Counted from the stretch's first letter, positions 26,634-38,021 are shown. The stretch: DNA of 64,000 bases from Mariluticola halotolerans (GCF_021611515.1 NZ_CP090960.1:62001-126000), one strand, 5' to 3'. Notes: generated from the sequence alone by a model not told the origin. Program-made: numbers and translations.

Positions 26634-27845
26634 TTATTCGGCGGCGGCTGGCGCTGTATATTCGGCGATTTCGGGCAGACCCTTTTGCTTGCGTACCAGG
26701 TTGAGGAACCGGGTGAACAGATAATGCGCGTCGTGCGGGCCGGGTGATGCCTCGGGATGGTATTGAACCGAAAAGATCGGCTGGCCATCCACTGCGAGGC
26801 CGCAATTTGACCCGTCAAACAGCGATTTATGAGTTTCGGTGACGCCGGCGGGCAGGCTTGCGGTATCGACGGCAAAACCGTGATTCATCGAGGTGATTTC
26901 CACCTTGCCTGTGGTCAGATCCTGTACCGGGTGATTGGCACCGTGGTGGCCCTGATGCATTTTTTCGGTCTTCGCACCCAGCGCCAGCGCCAATAGCTGA
27001 TGGCCGAGACAGATGCCAAAGACGGGCAGGCCGGATTTTATCAGCTTCTGGATTGTGGGCGTTGAATATTTGCCGGTTGCGGCCGGATCGCCGGGGCCGT
27101 TGGACAGGAACACGCCATCCGGCTTGTGGGCCATGATGTCTTCTGCGGTTGCGCTGGCTGTGACAACAGTGACCTTGGCACCCTGATCCACCAGACAGCG
27201 CAGGATATTGCGCTTTGCGCCATAATCGACAGCGACAATGTGGAATTCGGGGTTTTCAAGAATGCTGAAGCCCTTGTTCCATTCCCAGCTGCCTTGATCC
27301 CAGTGATAGGTCTGGGCCGTGGTGACGGTTGCGGCCAGATCCAGCCCTTCGAGGCCGGGAAAGGCTTTGAGTTCGGCCAGCATGGATTTTTCGTCGAACA
27401 GGCCTTTTGGGTCATGGGCGATGACGCCGTTGGGCATGCCGTTTTCACGGATGCGGGCGGTCAGGGCCCGGGTGTCGATGCCGGTAATGCCGACAATGTT
27501 GCGGGCTTTCAGCCACGCATCGAGCTTTTGCGCCGCCCGGTAATTGGACGGGTTGGTGATGTCGGCCTTGAGGACGACGCCGCGCACGCCGGAGAGGGCG
27601 GCCATGTTGACCGTCTCGATATCCTCGTCATTGGCACCGATATTGCCGATATGCGGGAAGGTGAAGGTGACAATCTGGCCGGCATAGGAAGGGTCCGTGA
27701 GGATTTCCTGATAGCCGGTCATGGCCGTGTTGAAGCAGACCTCGCCTGCGGTATGGCCAACCGCGCCGATGCCGTAGCCTTCAAGGCGCGTGCCATCTTC
27801 GAGTATAAGAAGGGCGGTCGTGGGCGATTGCTGCCATCCGGTCAC
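26634..27845 (-). CDS. carA: Carbamoyl-phosphate synthase small (glutaminase) subunit
   Basis: 403 residues. CarA hydrolyses glutamine and passes ammonia to CarB. The N-terminal CPSase small-chain domain starts LLILEDGTRLEGYGIG and includes TGYQEILTDPSYAGQIV. The class I glutaminase domain has the nucleophile in FGICLGHQLLALALGA and the His-Glu pair in VQYHPEASPGPHD. I infer a GTG start at 27845 because GGAGA lies seven bases upstream and the N-terminus matches the family; the frame is open further upstream with unrelated sequence. The frame ends 10 bases from the convergent diguanylate cyclase gene. Confidence 0.95.
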   Translation of the reverse strand: MTGWQQSPTTALLILEDGTRLEGYGIGAVGHTAGEVCFNTAMTGYQEILTDPSYAGQIVTFTFPHIGNIGANDEDIETVNMAALSGVRGVVLKADITNPSNYRAAQKLDAWLKARNIVGITGIDTRALTARIRENGMPNGVIAHDPKGLFDEKSMLAELKAFPGLEGLDLAATVTTAQTYHWDQGSWEWNKGFSILENPEFHIVAVDYGAKRNILRCLVDQGAKVTVVTASATAEDIMAHKPDGVFLSNGPGDPAATGKYSTPTIQKLIKSGLPVFGICLGHQLLALALGAKTEKMHQGHHGANHPVQDLTTGKVEITSMNHGFAVDTASLPAGVTETHKSLFDGSNCGLAVDGQPIFSVQYHPEASPGPHDAHYLFTRFLNLVRKQKGLPEIAEYTAPAAAE

Positions 27846-28064
27846 GGGCGGTCTCCAGAGATTCTTGTGTCTGATCAGAATTTGACGGACAATATGCGAA
27901 GCCGGATATAGGGTCAACCGAATGCGTGTGCAAGATGCTCGCAATAAATCCTATTAAATACAGTCACTTAAGCCCATTTGTTGCAAATCTTGGCATTCGA
28001 GGTTCCGTTGGGTATAAGCTCGACCGCAAAATCAAACGTTTCAGTGTTAGAAAAGGGAGCGCTT

Positions 28065-28517
28065 ATGCGCGATGAAATCAATGCCGGGTTGAAAGAGGCG
28101 ATCAAGGCGCGGGACCCGCGCCGGACGACGACGCTCCGGCTGATCAATGCTGCCATCAAGGACCGGGACATCGCTGCCCGGGGCGAGGGGCGCGAGAAGG
28201 TTTCGGACTCCGATATTCTGGCGCTGTTGCAAAAAATGGTGAAGCAGCGCGAGGAATCCGCTGAAATCTACGCCAAGGCGGACCGCATGGACCTGGCCGA
28301 GCAGGAACGCGAGGAAATTGTTATTATCCAGCATTACCTGCCGCAACCACTGAGCGATGAAGAAGTCGCGTCAGCGATTGATGCGGTGGTTGAGGAAACC
28401 GGGGCCGAGGGCTTGCGGGATATGGGCAAGGTTGTTGGCGCGCTGAAAGAAAAGTTTCCCGGGCGGATCGATTTCGGCAAGGCTTCGAAGCTGGTGAAAG
28501 AACGGCTGGCGGGATAG
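28065..28517 (+). CDS. GatB/YqeY-domain protein
   Basis: 150 residues. A YqeY-type protein with helical N-terminal region RDPRRTTTLRLINAAIKDRDIAARG and a C-terminal domain homologous to the tRNA-binding tail of GatB (IQHYLPQPLSDEEV, GKVVGALKEKFPGRIDFGKAS). Stand-alone YqeY proteins are common and their function is unsettled, possibly linked to amidotransfer on tRNA. The ATG at 28065 follows AAGGGAG. In many Rhizobiales it lies between carA and dnaG, as it does here. Confidence 0.92.
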   Translation: MRDEINAGLKEAIKARDPRRTTTLRLINAAIKDRDIAARGEGREKVSDSDILALLQKMVKQREESAEIYAKADRMDLAEQEREEIVIIQHYLPQPLSDEEVASAIDAVVEETGAEGLRDMGKVVGALKEKFPGRIDFGKASKLVKERLAG

Positions 28518-28572
28518 GCACCGACCGGCGGCGACCTTTTTTTCGGACAATCATTTAACTGGAGGGGCGAGA

Positions 28573-29130
28573 ATGAATGACGAAAAAAAGGGTGGGCGTA
28601 TTGGCTCGACGCTGACGGGGCTGCGCGCACTGGCGATGCTGCTGGCGGGGCTCTATGCCTTGATCTGGCCGTTGCAGGCGCTCACGGTTCTGGTGCTGCT
28701 GGGTGGCGCACTGTTTCTGGTGGATGGCGGTCTCGGATTGTGGGCGATTACCTTTGGCCGGGCGCGCACAGGCAATTTCTGGTTTGATGTGGTGCGCAAC
28801 ACCCTCTCGATCATCATGGGTGCGCTTATTCTGGCCAGTCCGTTTCTCGCGACAATCCTGACGGCGACCTTGCTGATCTATCTGGTGGCGTTTCAGGCGC
28901 TGTTTGTCGGTGTGCTGGAAATCATCATCGTTCTGCGCGAGAGCGCGCATTATGCCAAGATCTGGCCGGTGCTGCTTAGCGGTGTCGCCTATGTTTTGTT
29001 CGGGATTTTGCTGCTGGTGGTGCCACTGGCGGCTGCGACCGTGTTTGTGATGATCGGCGGGGTGCTGGCGGTTCTGTTCGCCATTGGCCTGTTCGGCCTC
29101 GCCCGGAAATTACGCCAGAGCGGCCTTTGA
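28573..29130 (+). CDS. HdeD-like DUF308 membrane protein
   Basis: 185 residues with about six hydrophobic helices in two DUF308 repeats (LYALIWPLQALTVLVLLGGALFLVDGG and its counterpart YVLFGILLLVVPLAAATVFVMIGGVLAVL). This is the topology of HdeD, linked to acid resistance in E. coli, but the family is broad and the role here is unknown. GGAGG precedes the ATG. A perfect 13-bp terminator hairpin follows. Confidence 0.85.
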   Translation: MNDEKKGGRIGSTLTGLRALAMLLAGLYALIWPLQALTVLVLLGGALFLVDGGLGLWAITFGRARTGNFWFDVVRNTLSIIMGALILASPFLATILTATLLIYLVAFQALFVGVLEIIIVLRESAHYAKIWPVLLSGVAYVLFGILLLVVPLAAATVFVMIGGVLAVLFAIGLFGLARKLRQSGL

Positions 29131-29134
29131 GAGC

Positions 29135-29171
29135 TTCCGGCGTTTCGATGCGAAACGCCGGAAAACCTTTT
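29135..29171. terminator. Terminator between hdeD-like gene and response regulator
   Basis: A perfect 13-bp stem (29135-29147 with 29151-29163) and 3-base loop, followed by AACCTTTT. It lies between two convergent genes. Confidence 0.8.
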
Positions 29172-29832
29172 AGCCATTTTGCTCGTGATTATAGGTCAGT
29201 GCAAAGCCCACACCACGCACTGTGGTGATGGCCAGCCCGGCATGAACCATGCGCAGCTTGCGCCTGATGTTTGACACATAAACATCGATCGACCGGTCAT
29301 CGGGGGCAATCTGCTTGCGCTTGATGGCCCACATGATCTGTTCACGCCGCATGGGGTCGGGCATGCTCTCTTGCAATGCTTTTACGATGCGGCTCTCGGT
29401 GCTTGTCAAAACATCCGACAGCTCATCCATTTGCGAGGGAACTGCCCGGGTTTCCCTTGCGCTTTGCCGCAGGATCAACCCGAGGCGTTCCAGCAACTGA
29501 ATGGTCGTCATGGGGTGTTGCAGGAAGTCGTCTGCCCCCATTTGCAGGGTCTGTACCTGCAAAGCATCATCGCGGCCGTTCAGGGTGGCGATGATGGGTG
29601 CGGTATAGCCGGAATCCCGAAGCTCTTTCACCATTTTGGGACCGCTTTGGCCGATGAGGGACATATCTATCAGCAAGGCTGCGGGCTTTAGCTCGCAGCA
29701 GTAGTTTTTGATCAGTAGTGGGTCCTGGATCATGTCGGCCAAATAGCCGCGTTGTAAAAGCCAATGCTGCAAATCGAAGTTTGCATCGCTACCCGCGTCC
29801 AGAACACCTACGCGCTGGATCCTCTGTTCCAT
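29170..29832 (-). CDS. Orphan OmpR-type response regulator with atypical receiver
   Basis: 220 residues. The receiver domain (about 5-120) has LLIDMSLIGQSGP with the probable phosphorylated Asp at 56 and an acidic pair DAGSD near residue 12. The conserved Lys in the later KP motif is replaced (FLQHPMT, His instead of Lys), so activation may be unusual. The C-terminal winged helix (about 135-215) is of OmpR type: SIDVYVSNIRRKLRMVHAGLAITTVRGVGFAL. No histidine kinase is adjacent. It reads out of a long AT-rich region. Targets unknown. Confidence 0.85.
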   Translation of the reverse strand: MEQRIQRVGVLDAGSDANFDLQHWLLQRGYLADMIQDPLLIKNYCCELKPAALLIDMSLIGQSGPKMVKELRDSGYTAPIIATLNGRDDALQVQTLQMGADDFLQHPMTTIQLLERLGLILRQSARETRAVPSQMDELSDVLTSTESRIVKALQESMPDPMRREQIMWAIKRKQIAPDDRSIDVYVSNIRRKLRMVHAGLAITTVRGVGFALTYNHEQNG

Positions 29833-30360
29833 TTTCCTGGTTCCCGCCCAATTTCCGGTGCTTTAAAAAAGTCTGCATAGCCACCGCAAGCGGTGTCACT
29901 TGCCCCCGTGACACACTCTGCTCTTCGCTGGATGATATTGAATGAATCAAGAAAACGATATTTTAATAAAATACGATATTGTAAATAATATTATGATTTC
30001 TGTGGAAAACTAGGCAAATTACATTTTGCGAATGTAAAACAACTTTTCATCTTGTGTTACGTTGTGTTTGTTTTCTATTATTATTGTGACAATAATAACT
30101 TGATGTATTCATTGTTGAGCTTTACGTGACTTAAAATACTATATTTAAGTGTCGAAATACACTTCGGTTATTCATCATGCTCTAGTTTAGGCGTGAGTGG
30201 GCAGGTTAATCTGAATAGTTATTTCAGCTTTAATGTGCGCGGAAATGAATGGCTTAAATGCCATGAAGTGGCATTGAAATCAGAGGCTTCCACTCCACCG
30301 AAACACTCGTGAGCCTGCGTGAGGCTGGCTCGCTTTTGTTCTTGAGTATGAGGTTGCGTC
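29833..30360. other. AT-rich gene-poor stretch with dyads
   Basis: 528 bases with no protein gene. From about 29940 to 30180 the sequence is strikingly AT-rich compared with the rest of the window. It contains repeated ACGATATT (around 29955 and 29975), a perfect 9-bp dyad at 30078-30098 and AAGTGT/ACACTT at 30147-30164. It holds the promoter of the leftward response regulator gene. AT-rich promoters are typical targets of Ros/MucR-type silencers, but no such site is demonstrated. Confidence 0.55.
30078..30098. promoter_or_regulatory. Perfect 9-bp inverted repeat
   Basis: TTATTATTG, three central bases TGA, then CAATAATAA. The pairing is perfect and there is no T run, so it is more likely a protein-binding dyad than a terminator. 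It lies about 250 bases upstream of the response regulator start. Confidence 0.45.
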
Positions 30361-30471
30361 ATGTCCGGATTTGTATGGTTTTTGCTTGGATTGTTTATCG
30401 GAGCCAATTTCGGTTTTCTGATGTTTGGGCTGATGCGCGGGCTGGCGGTGCAGGAGAGGTATGAGACCTAA
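30361..30471 (+). CDS. 36-residue single-helix membrane microprotein
   Basis: An ATG with GAGG eight bases upstream opens a 36-residue frame: MSGFVWFLLGLFIGANFGFL, then a short second hydrophobic part and the hydrophilic tail VQERYET. The N-terminal half (FVWFLLGLFIGANFGF) is a glycine-patterned membrane helix like those of DUF3789-type small proteins. It lies 74 bases upstream of dnaG. I do not know a function. The start site and helix make it believable, but so short a frame could be chance. Confidence 0.55.
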   Translation: MSGFVWFLLGLFIGANFGFLMFGLMRGLAVQERYET

Positions 30472-30545
30472 AGCTGGTTGCCTGTGCCTGTGAAGATCGC
30501 GCTTGTCCGATTGCTCTTGTCTGCTGCTGTGCGGTAAGATCGGGC

Positions 30546-32498
30546 ATGCGCTTTTCCGATGCCTTTCTGGACGACATTCGCAACCGCCTGCCGATTACGC
30601 AGGTGGTGGGTCAGCATGTCATCTGGGATAAGCGCAAGTCGCAGCCGGGCAAGGGGGATATGTGGGCCTGCTGTCCGTTCCATGGGGAGAAGACGCCGAG
30701 TTTCCATGCTGACGACCAGCGGGGCCGTTATCACTGTTTCTCGTGTGGGGCATCGGGCGACCATTTCAGGTTTCTGACCGAGCGTACGGGGATCAGTTTT
30801 CCCGAGGCGGTGGAGCAATTGGCCGGTTTGGCAGGGGTGCCGATGCCGGCGCGTGATCCGGTTCAGGAGAAGAAGGCGGCCGAACGGCGCTCGCTCTATG
30901 AAGTGATGGAGCTGGCAACCGCCTATTTTGAGGCCGCGCTGGCGCATAATATCGGGGCGCGGGCGCGTGGCTATCTGAATGAACGCGGGGTGACGCCGAG
31001 CCAGCAGACGCGGTTCCGTATCGGGTTTTCGCCGGAAAGCCGCAATGGATTGAAAGAGCATCTGGCAGCGAACGGGGTTTCGGCGGCGGACATGATGGCG
31101 ACGGGTCTTTTGGCGCAACGCGAGGGCGATGCGCTGACCTATGACCGGTTTCGCAACCGGCTGATGTTTCCAATAATGGATTTTCGCGGGCGGGTGATTG
31201 CCTTTGGTGGACGGGCGCTGAGCGCTGATGTGCCGGCGAAATATCTCAATTCGCCTGAAACCGATCTCTTTCACAAAAGGCAGACGCTTTATAATGGCAA
31301 GGATGCGCGCCAGGCGGCCCATGATGGCAAGCCGGTTGTGGTGGTCGAGGGCTATCTCGATGTGATTGCAGCGGTGGCGGCCGGGTTTGAGGGCGCGGTG
31401 GCACCGCTTGGTACGGCGTTGACCGAGGACCATTTGACCCTGTTGTGGCGGATGAGTGACGCGCCGGTTTTGTGTTTTGACGGCGACAAGGCCGGGCAAA
31501 AGGCGGCTGAGCGCACAGCGGATATGGTTTTGCCGCTGCTGAAGCCCGGGCAGACAGTGAAGATTGCCATGCTGCCGGATGGGCTTGATCCCGACGACAT
31601 TATCAAGCAGCGCGGGCGCGACGCGTTTGCTGACCTGATCAAGGATTCCCGGCCGCTGTCGGAAATGGTCTGGAGCATGGAAACGCGCGGCATTGTGCCG
31701 GAAACGCCTGAGGCGCGGGCGGCGCTGGAAATGCGCTTGCGCGAGCGGGCCAATGCGATTGCCGATAATTCGGTGCGGCGCCATTATGCGCAGGCGTTTG
31801 ACGAAAAACTGCAGGAATTGTTTGCGCCGGCGCGGGACCGTTACCGGCAGAATAGTGGACGGGGCGGCTATAATAGTGGCGGCTTCAAGAATAACCGGTC
31901 CGGCTATGGTCCGTCGCGCGGACGTGGATCGCCCAAACTGGTGGTGAGTGACGCCTTGAAGAACTCGCGATTGCTGAAGCCGGGCCGGGTGCCTGAGGTG
32001 ACGGCGCGCGAGGCGGTGATCCTGATGAGCCTGATCAACCACCCCTTGCTGGTTGAACCGCGGCTGGAAGCGCTGGCGGCACTGGATTTTGAAAGTCCGG
32101 CGGCGCGGCAGGTTCTGGGGGCGGTGATTGATATTGTCAGCCGCGACCATGATATTACCACCACCCAGATGAACGAGATGCTGGTGGCGCGTGGTTTTGG
32201 CGAATTGCTGGAGAAGATGCGCGGCGTTCTTTTGCGGCAGGGGGTTTGGCAAACAGGCGATAATATCGCCGAAGTGGACGCTGAAACGGGCTTAAAACAC
32301 GCTCTGGCCTTGCATTCCAAATCTGTTCAGCTAAATAGAGAGCTTAAAGCAGCCGAAATAGCGCTGGGTGATGACCTGAGCGATGAGAATCTTGAGCGGC
32401 TGCGGGACATCCAGAACCAGATTACCAGCGTCGATGGCACAGAGGCATTGATTGAGGGTTTCGGTTCGTTATCCGGGCGTGCGACGCGAAGCTTTTAG
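30546..32498 (+). CDS. dnaG: DNA primase
   Basis: 650 residues. It synthesises RNA primers at the replication fork. The N-terminal zinc finger is [30 protein letters not shown] with its Cys/His ligands. The catalytic TOPRIM domain contains VVVEGYLDV and [12 protein letters not shown] with the acidic metal site, preceded by [22 protein letters not shown]. The C-terminal DnaB-interacting region is less conserved, and a Gly/Arg/Ser/Asn-rich linker (about 435-465) precedes it. Upstream of rpoD, as in the macromolecular-synthesis operon; rpsU is not attached. Confidence 0.97.
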   Translation: MRFSDAFLDDIRNRLPITQVVGQHVIWDKRKSQPGKGDMWACCPFHGEKTPSFHADDQRGRYHCFSCGASGDHFRFLTERTGISFPEAVEQLAGLAGVPMPARDPVQEKKAAERRSLYEVMELATAYFEAALAHNIGARARGYLNERGVTPSQQTRFRIGFSPESRNGLKEHLAANGVSAADMMATGLLAQREGDALTYDRFRNRLMFPIMDFRGRVIAFGGRALSADVPAKYLNSPETDLFHKRQTLYNGKDARQAAHDGKPVVVVEGYLDVIAAVAAGFEGAVAPLGTALTEDHLTLLWRMSDAPVLCFDGDKAGQKAAERTADMVLPLLKPGQTVKIAMLPDGLDPDDIIKQRGRDAFADLIKDSRPLSEMVWSMETRGIVPETPEARAALEMRLRERANAIADNSVRRHYAQAFDEKLQELFAPARDRYRQNSGRGGYNSGGFKNNRSGYGPSRGRGSPKLVVSDALKNSRLLKPGRVPEVTAREAVILMSLINHPLLVEPRLEALAALDFESPAARQVLGAVIDIVSRDHDITTTQMNEMLVARGFGELLEKMRGVLLRQGVWQTGDNIAEVDAETGLKHALALHSKSVQLNRELKAAEIALGDDLSDENLERLRDIQNQITSVDGTEALIEGFGSLSGRATRSF

Positions 32499-32677
32499 AA
32501 AAAGGCCCGCGACGTGCGCTTTCTCGCATGTGGCCGCCGGTCACAGATATCGGAAACGGGCCAAGCGGACAGAAAAATAGGTGTCCGGCGTTAACCTCAC
32601 TTTACCTTGATGAGTGGCATCACCATTTAAAGACTATTGGCGACACTGGCACCCCGAAGCGCCGCCCGGAGAAACAT

Positions 32678-34696
<2,019 letters not shown>

Positions 34697-34725
34697 TTTC
34701 GGCTGATGCACGCCGATCAAAAGAA

Positions 34726-34749
34726 AACGGGAGCCTTGCGGCTCCCGTT
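34726..34749 (+). terminator. rpoD downstream hairpin
   Basis: AACGGGAGCC pairs perfectly with GGCTCCCGTT around TTGC, 30 bases after the rpoD stop. The T run is weak. Confidence 0.6.
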
Positions 34750-34784
34750 GGCTTTGGAGGATTATCGTTTGGAGGTATAAGGCG

Positions 34785-34973
34785 CTATTGCGCCGGGGCG
34801 GAAATCTCGGGGACTTTCAATTCGACTTCGACGCTGTCGCCGCCTGTGAAAAACCCGTTATAGGCGAGGAAAGCGACTACAACGATACCAATCGCCACGA
34901 CGATGCCGAGAAACCATGCTCCGCCATTACCGCCGGTATTGCTTACGACTACGGTCTCTTTTTCATCTGACAT
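34785..34973 (-). CDS. Small single-helix membrane protein
   Basis: 62 residues: a polar N-terminus with a Gly/Asn patch (NTGGNGG), one long hydrophobic helix (about 18-40, FLGIVVAIGIVVVAFLAYNGFF) and a charged C-terminus SVEVELKVPEISAPAQ. No family recognised. I chose the ATG at 34973 because the upstream part of the frame is unstructured and AAAGGCG precedes this start. Similar small tail-anchored proteins occur in Devosia-like genomes, but this is not certain. Confidence 0.65.
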   Translation of the reverse strand: MSDEKETVVVSNTGGNGGAWFLGIVVAIGIVVVAFLAYNGFFTGGDSVEVELKVPEISAPAQ

Positions 34974-35141
34974 GCGGTTCGCCTTTGTTGTTTCGTCTGG
35001 CTGATTAACGCGCGGGACCGATGATGGTTCCCCAGTATCGGCTGCGCTGTCTTGCGCTCTCGCTATCGGGCGCGCGGGATGATAGAGAACCGGCACAAAA
35101 TTGCCGGACAGGCACGCACGTTTTTCTGAAGGAGGCCCGTT

Positions 35142-35366
35142 ATGGCAAAAAAACCAACAGCCCGCGTTGAGATGGTAATGTATGACGTTGTTTATGAGGA
35201 TGGCAGTCAGCGTTCCAATCGCCGGGTGCCGGCTGATCTGTTGCAGGGGCTTGATGGCGGTGAAGACGCCGTGAAAGCTGAAATCGAGCGGCAGGATCTC
35301 GAGATCTCCGAGAAATCGGGTATCCCTCCGCTGGCAATCAAGACCGTCAAGCGTTCGGGCAAGTAA
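35142..35366 (+). CDS. Conserved-looking 74-residue hypothetical protein
   Basis: The very strong ribosome-binding site GAAGGAGG lies seven bases before the ATG. The protein is soluble and charged: a short beta-like segment VEMVMYDVVYEDGSQRSNRRV is followed by a helix with many acidic and basic residues (EDAVKAEIERQDLEI) and a basic tail KTVKRSGK. A terminator follows directly. I recognise no family; the signals suggest a well-expressed monocistronic gene. Confidence 0.8.
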   Translation: MAKKPTARVEMVMYDVVYEDGSQRSNRRVPADLLQGLDGGEDAVKAEIERQDLEISEKSGIPPLAIKTVKRSGK

Positions 35367-35371
35367 CCTTG

Positions 35372-35402
35372 CGCGCGGGCTTGACCCGCGCGGCCTTTTT
35401 TA
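35372..35402 (+). terminator. Terminator of the 74-residue gene
   Basis: CGCGCGGG (35372-35379) pairs with CCCGCGCG (35385-35392) around CTTGA, followed by GCC and six Ts. Confidence 0.85.
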
Positions 35403-35508
35403 TATTCCAGACCTTTTGTTGCCGCCAAAGCCAAGCCTTTCGGCGGGCAATGGAACCAATCATCCATCGACGCGTTTGTTTTAAAGAAGACGTCAATGGA
35501 GGTTTGGG

Positions 35509-37998
35509 ATGTCCCTTTCACAAATACTATGTCGCGTGACCGGGGGCGTTCTGGCGCTGATCGGTCTTTTGTTGCTGGCGGGCGGAATATGGCTCGCTGT
35601 CTCCGGCGGTACTTTGTACTATATCATTGCCGGGATCGGCTTTCTGGTCAGCGGTGCTCTTGCCTGGCGGTTCGACCCGGCAGCGCTCTGGGCCTATGCT
35701 CTTGTGGTTGCGGGGTCCATGATCTGGGCTGTCAGCGAAGTCGGGCTTGACTGGTGGGCGCTGGCCCCGCGCGGTGACGTGATTGTTGTCATGGGTGTTA
35801 TCCTTGGCCTGCCGTTTGTTTTTGGCGCAATGCTGTTGCCGCGTTGGCCCGTTCTGGGGCGTCAGGGCGGTGTGATTGCGCTATGGGGCAGCATTGCCGT
35901 TTCAGTGGTTGTGGCCGTTGTGGCCATGTTTGTGCCTTCCAACGATCTCGCTGGTACGGCGCCGGCACCGCGTCAAAGCGCCGAGTTGCCTGCATCCGTT
36001 GCTGTGCCGGATGGCGAATGGCACTCTTATGGCCGCTCTGCCTATGGCCAGCGGTTTTCGCCGTTGAAAGACATTACCCCTGAGAATGTCGACCAGCTTG
36101 AGGTCGCCTGGTCCTATCAGACCGGCGAGGTGCGCGACGGTGAGGACCCGGGTGAGACCACATATGAGGTCACCCCATTGATGGTGGGGAATTCGCTTTA
36201 TCTTTGTACGCCGTTTCAGACCGTGATTGCGCTGGATGCGACAACGGGTGAAGAAAAATGGCGGTTTGACCCGATGTTGAACCAGCCGCCTACAGAAACT
36301 ACACAGCACATGACCTGCCGTGGTGTTTCCTATGAAGGTGCGATCAAGCGCACGGCTGTATCCGAGCCGGTTTCTGCGACTGTTCCTGTGGCGCCTGAAG
36401 CCGGGACGGATGGCGCAGAGCCATCGACGGTCTTGGAGGGTGCTGCACCTGAGGCAAGTGTTACGCCTGTGCAGACCGCCAGCATTGATTGTGGCCCGCG
36501 TCTGTTTATTCCCACCTCGGATGGCCGCCTGATTGCGCTTTCGGCTGAAACGGGTGAAATCTGCCCCGGCTTTGGTGGTGAGGATGGCACGGTGGACCTT
36601 TGGCAGAACATGCCGAATGTAACGCCGGGCGCTTATTATTCCACTTCGCCGCCGGTGATTACCGAGGACCTGATCGTTGTGGGTGGTGCGGTGAACGACA
36701 ATGTGTCGACGACCGAGCCTTCCGGCGTGATCCGGGCATTTGATTTGCAGACCGGTGAGCTTGTCTGGAACTGGGACAGCCTTAACCCCGATGAAACCGC
36801 GCCGATTGCGGATGGCGAGACCTATCGGGAGAATTCGCCCAATAGCTGGAGCGTATCGAGCTATGATCCGGAACTGGGCCTGATCTATATCCCGATGGGC
36901 AACCAGCCCCCCGACCAGTTTGGCGGCAATCGTGATGCCAATGCCGAGAAATATTCGGCATCCATCGTCGCGCTTAATGCTGAGACCGGAGCGGTGGCAT
37001 GGGTGTTTCAGGGTGTGCACCATGACCTTTGGGACATGGATATGCCCGCGCAACCAAGCCTGATCGACCTGACCATTAACGGAGAAACCGTGCCTTCGCT
37101 GGTTGTGGCGACCAAGCAAGGTGAGATCTTTGTGCTCGACCGTCGCTCAGGCGAGCCGGTTGTGCCGGTGACCGAGGTGGCTGCGCCGCAGGGGGCTGTC
37201 GAGGGTGATTATACCGCGCCGACCCAGCCTGTTTCCAATCTCAGCTTTTTGCCCGAACCGTTGACGGGTGCAAAGATGTGGGGCGTGAGCATGTTCGACC
37301 AGCTTTACTGCCGCATCCAGTTTCATTCGCTGCGTTACGAGGGGCGCTATACACCACCTTCCGAACAAGGGACGATTGTTTACCCGGGTAATTTCGGTGC
37401 GTTTAACTGGGGCGCCGTTGCCGTTGATCCGGAACGCCAGATCATGTTTGGCATGCCGGTTTATATGGCTTTCACCTCGCAGCTTATTCCGCGTGAAAAC
37501 GAAGAGCAGCGTGTTGTGACCGAAGAGGGGGCGCCGGCGTTCAACGAGAACTATGGCGCGCCTTATGCGGCCAAGATGGGCGTGTTCCTGTCGCCGCTTG
37601 GACTGCCTTGTCAGCAGCCGCCCTGGGGCTATGTTGCCGCCGCGGATTTGACGACCGGTGAAACGCTTTACAAGCACGTTAACGGCACGGTGCAGGATCT
37701 CTCGCCGATCCCGTTGCCCTTTAAAATGGGTGTGCCCGGTATCGGTGGCCCGATCATGACAGCGGGCGGCGTCGCGTTTCTTAGCGGCACAATGGACTAT
37801 TACGCCCGTGCCTATGACGTGACGACAGGACGGCAATTGTGGGAAAGCCGTTTGCCCGCTGGCGGGCAGGCAACGCCGATGACCTACAGGTCGCCGGAAG
37901 ATGGCCGCCAGTATGTGGTGGTTGTGGCCGGTGGCCACGGATCGACCGGCACCAAGGCCGGGGATTCCATCATTGCCTATGCCTTGCCTGAGAACTGA
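35509..37998 (+). CDS. gcd: Membrane-bound PQQ-dependent glucose dehydrogenase
   Basis: 829 residues. Four to five N-terminal helices (about 1-145) anchor the protein and bind ubiquinone; the rest is an eight-bladed PQQ propeller facing the periplasm. W-motif blades such as WSYQTGEVRDG, VIALDATTGEEKWRFDP and TCRGVSYEG, and the C-terminal TAGGVAFLSGTMDYYARAYD, match Gcd. It oxidises glucose to gluconolactone. Between CRGVSYEG and CGPRLFIPTSDG there is an extra Ala/Pro/Glu/Val-rich insert of roughly 35 residues not expected in E. coli Gcd. GGAGG lies upstream of the ATG. PQQ synthesis genes are not in the window. Confidence 0.93.
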   Translation: MSLSQILCRVTGGVLALIGLLLLAGGIWLAVSGGTLYYIIAGIGFLVSGALAWRFDPAALWAYALVVAGSMIWAVSEVGLDWWALAPRGDVIVVMGVILGLPFVFGAMLLPRWPVLGRQGGVIALWGSIAVSVVVAVVAMFVPSNDLAGTAPAPRQSAELPASVAVPDGEWHSYGRSAYGQRFSPLKDITPENVDQLEVAWSYQTGEVRDGEDPGETTYEVTPLMVGNSLYLCTPFQTVIALDATTGEEKWRFDPMLNQPPTETTQHMTCRGVSYEGAIKRTAVSEPVSATVPVAPEAGTDGAEPSTVLEGAAPEASVTPVQTASIDCGPRLFIPTSDGRLIALSAETGEICPGFGGEDGTVDLWQNMPNVTPGAYYSTSPPVITEDLIVVGGAVNDNVSTTEPSGVIRAFDLQTGELVWNWDSLNPDETAPIADGETYRENSPNSWSVSSYDPELGLIYIPMGNQPPDQFGGNRDANAEKYSASIVALNAETGAVAWVFQGVHHDLWDMDMPAQPSLIDLTINGETVPSLVVATKQGEIFVLDRRSGEPVVPVTEVAAPQGAVEGDYTAPTQPVSNLSFLPEPLTGAKMWGVSMFDQLYCRIQFHSLRYEGRYTPPSEQGTIVYPGNFGAFNWGAVAVDPERQIMFGMPVYMAFTSQLIPRENEEQRVVTEEGAPAFNENYGAPYAAKMGVFLSPLGLPCQQPPWGYVAAADLTTGETLYKHVNGTVQDLSPIPLPFKMGVPGIGGPIMTAGGVAFLSGTMDYYARAYDVTTGRQLWESRLPAGGQATPMTYRSPEDGRQYVVVVAGGHGSTGTKAGDSIIAYALPEN

Positions 37999-38021
37999 CC
38001 AGCTTTCAGATGAAGATGAAG

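Noticed and set aside
30468..32252. 594-codon minus-strand frame opposite dnaG
   Set aside because: Arg/His/Pro-rich antisense artefact of codon bias; dnaG on the other strand has full motifs.
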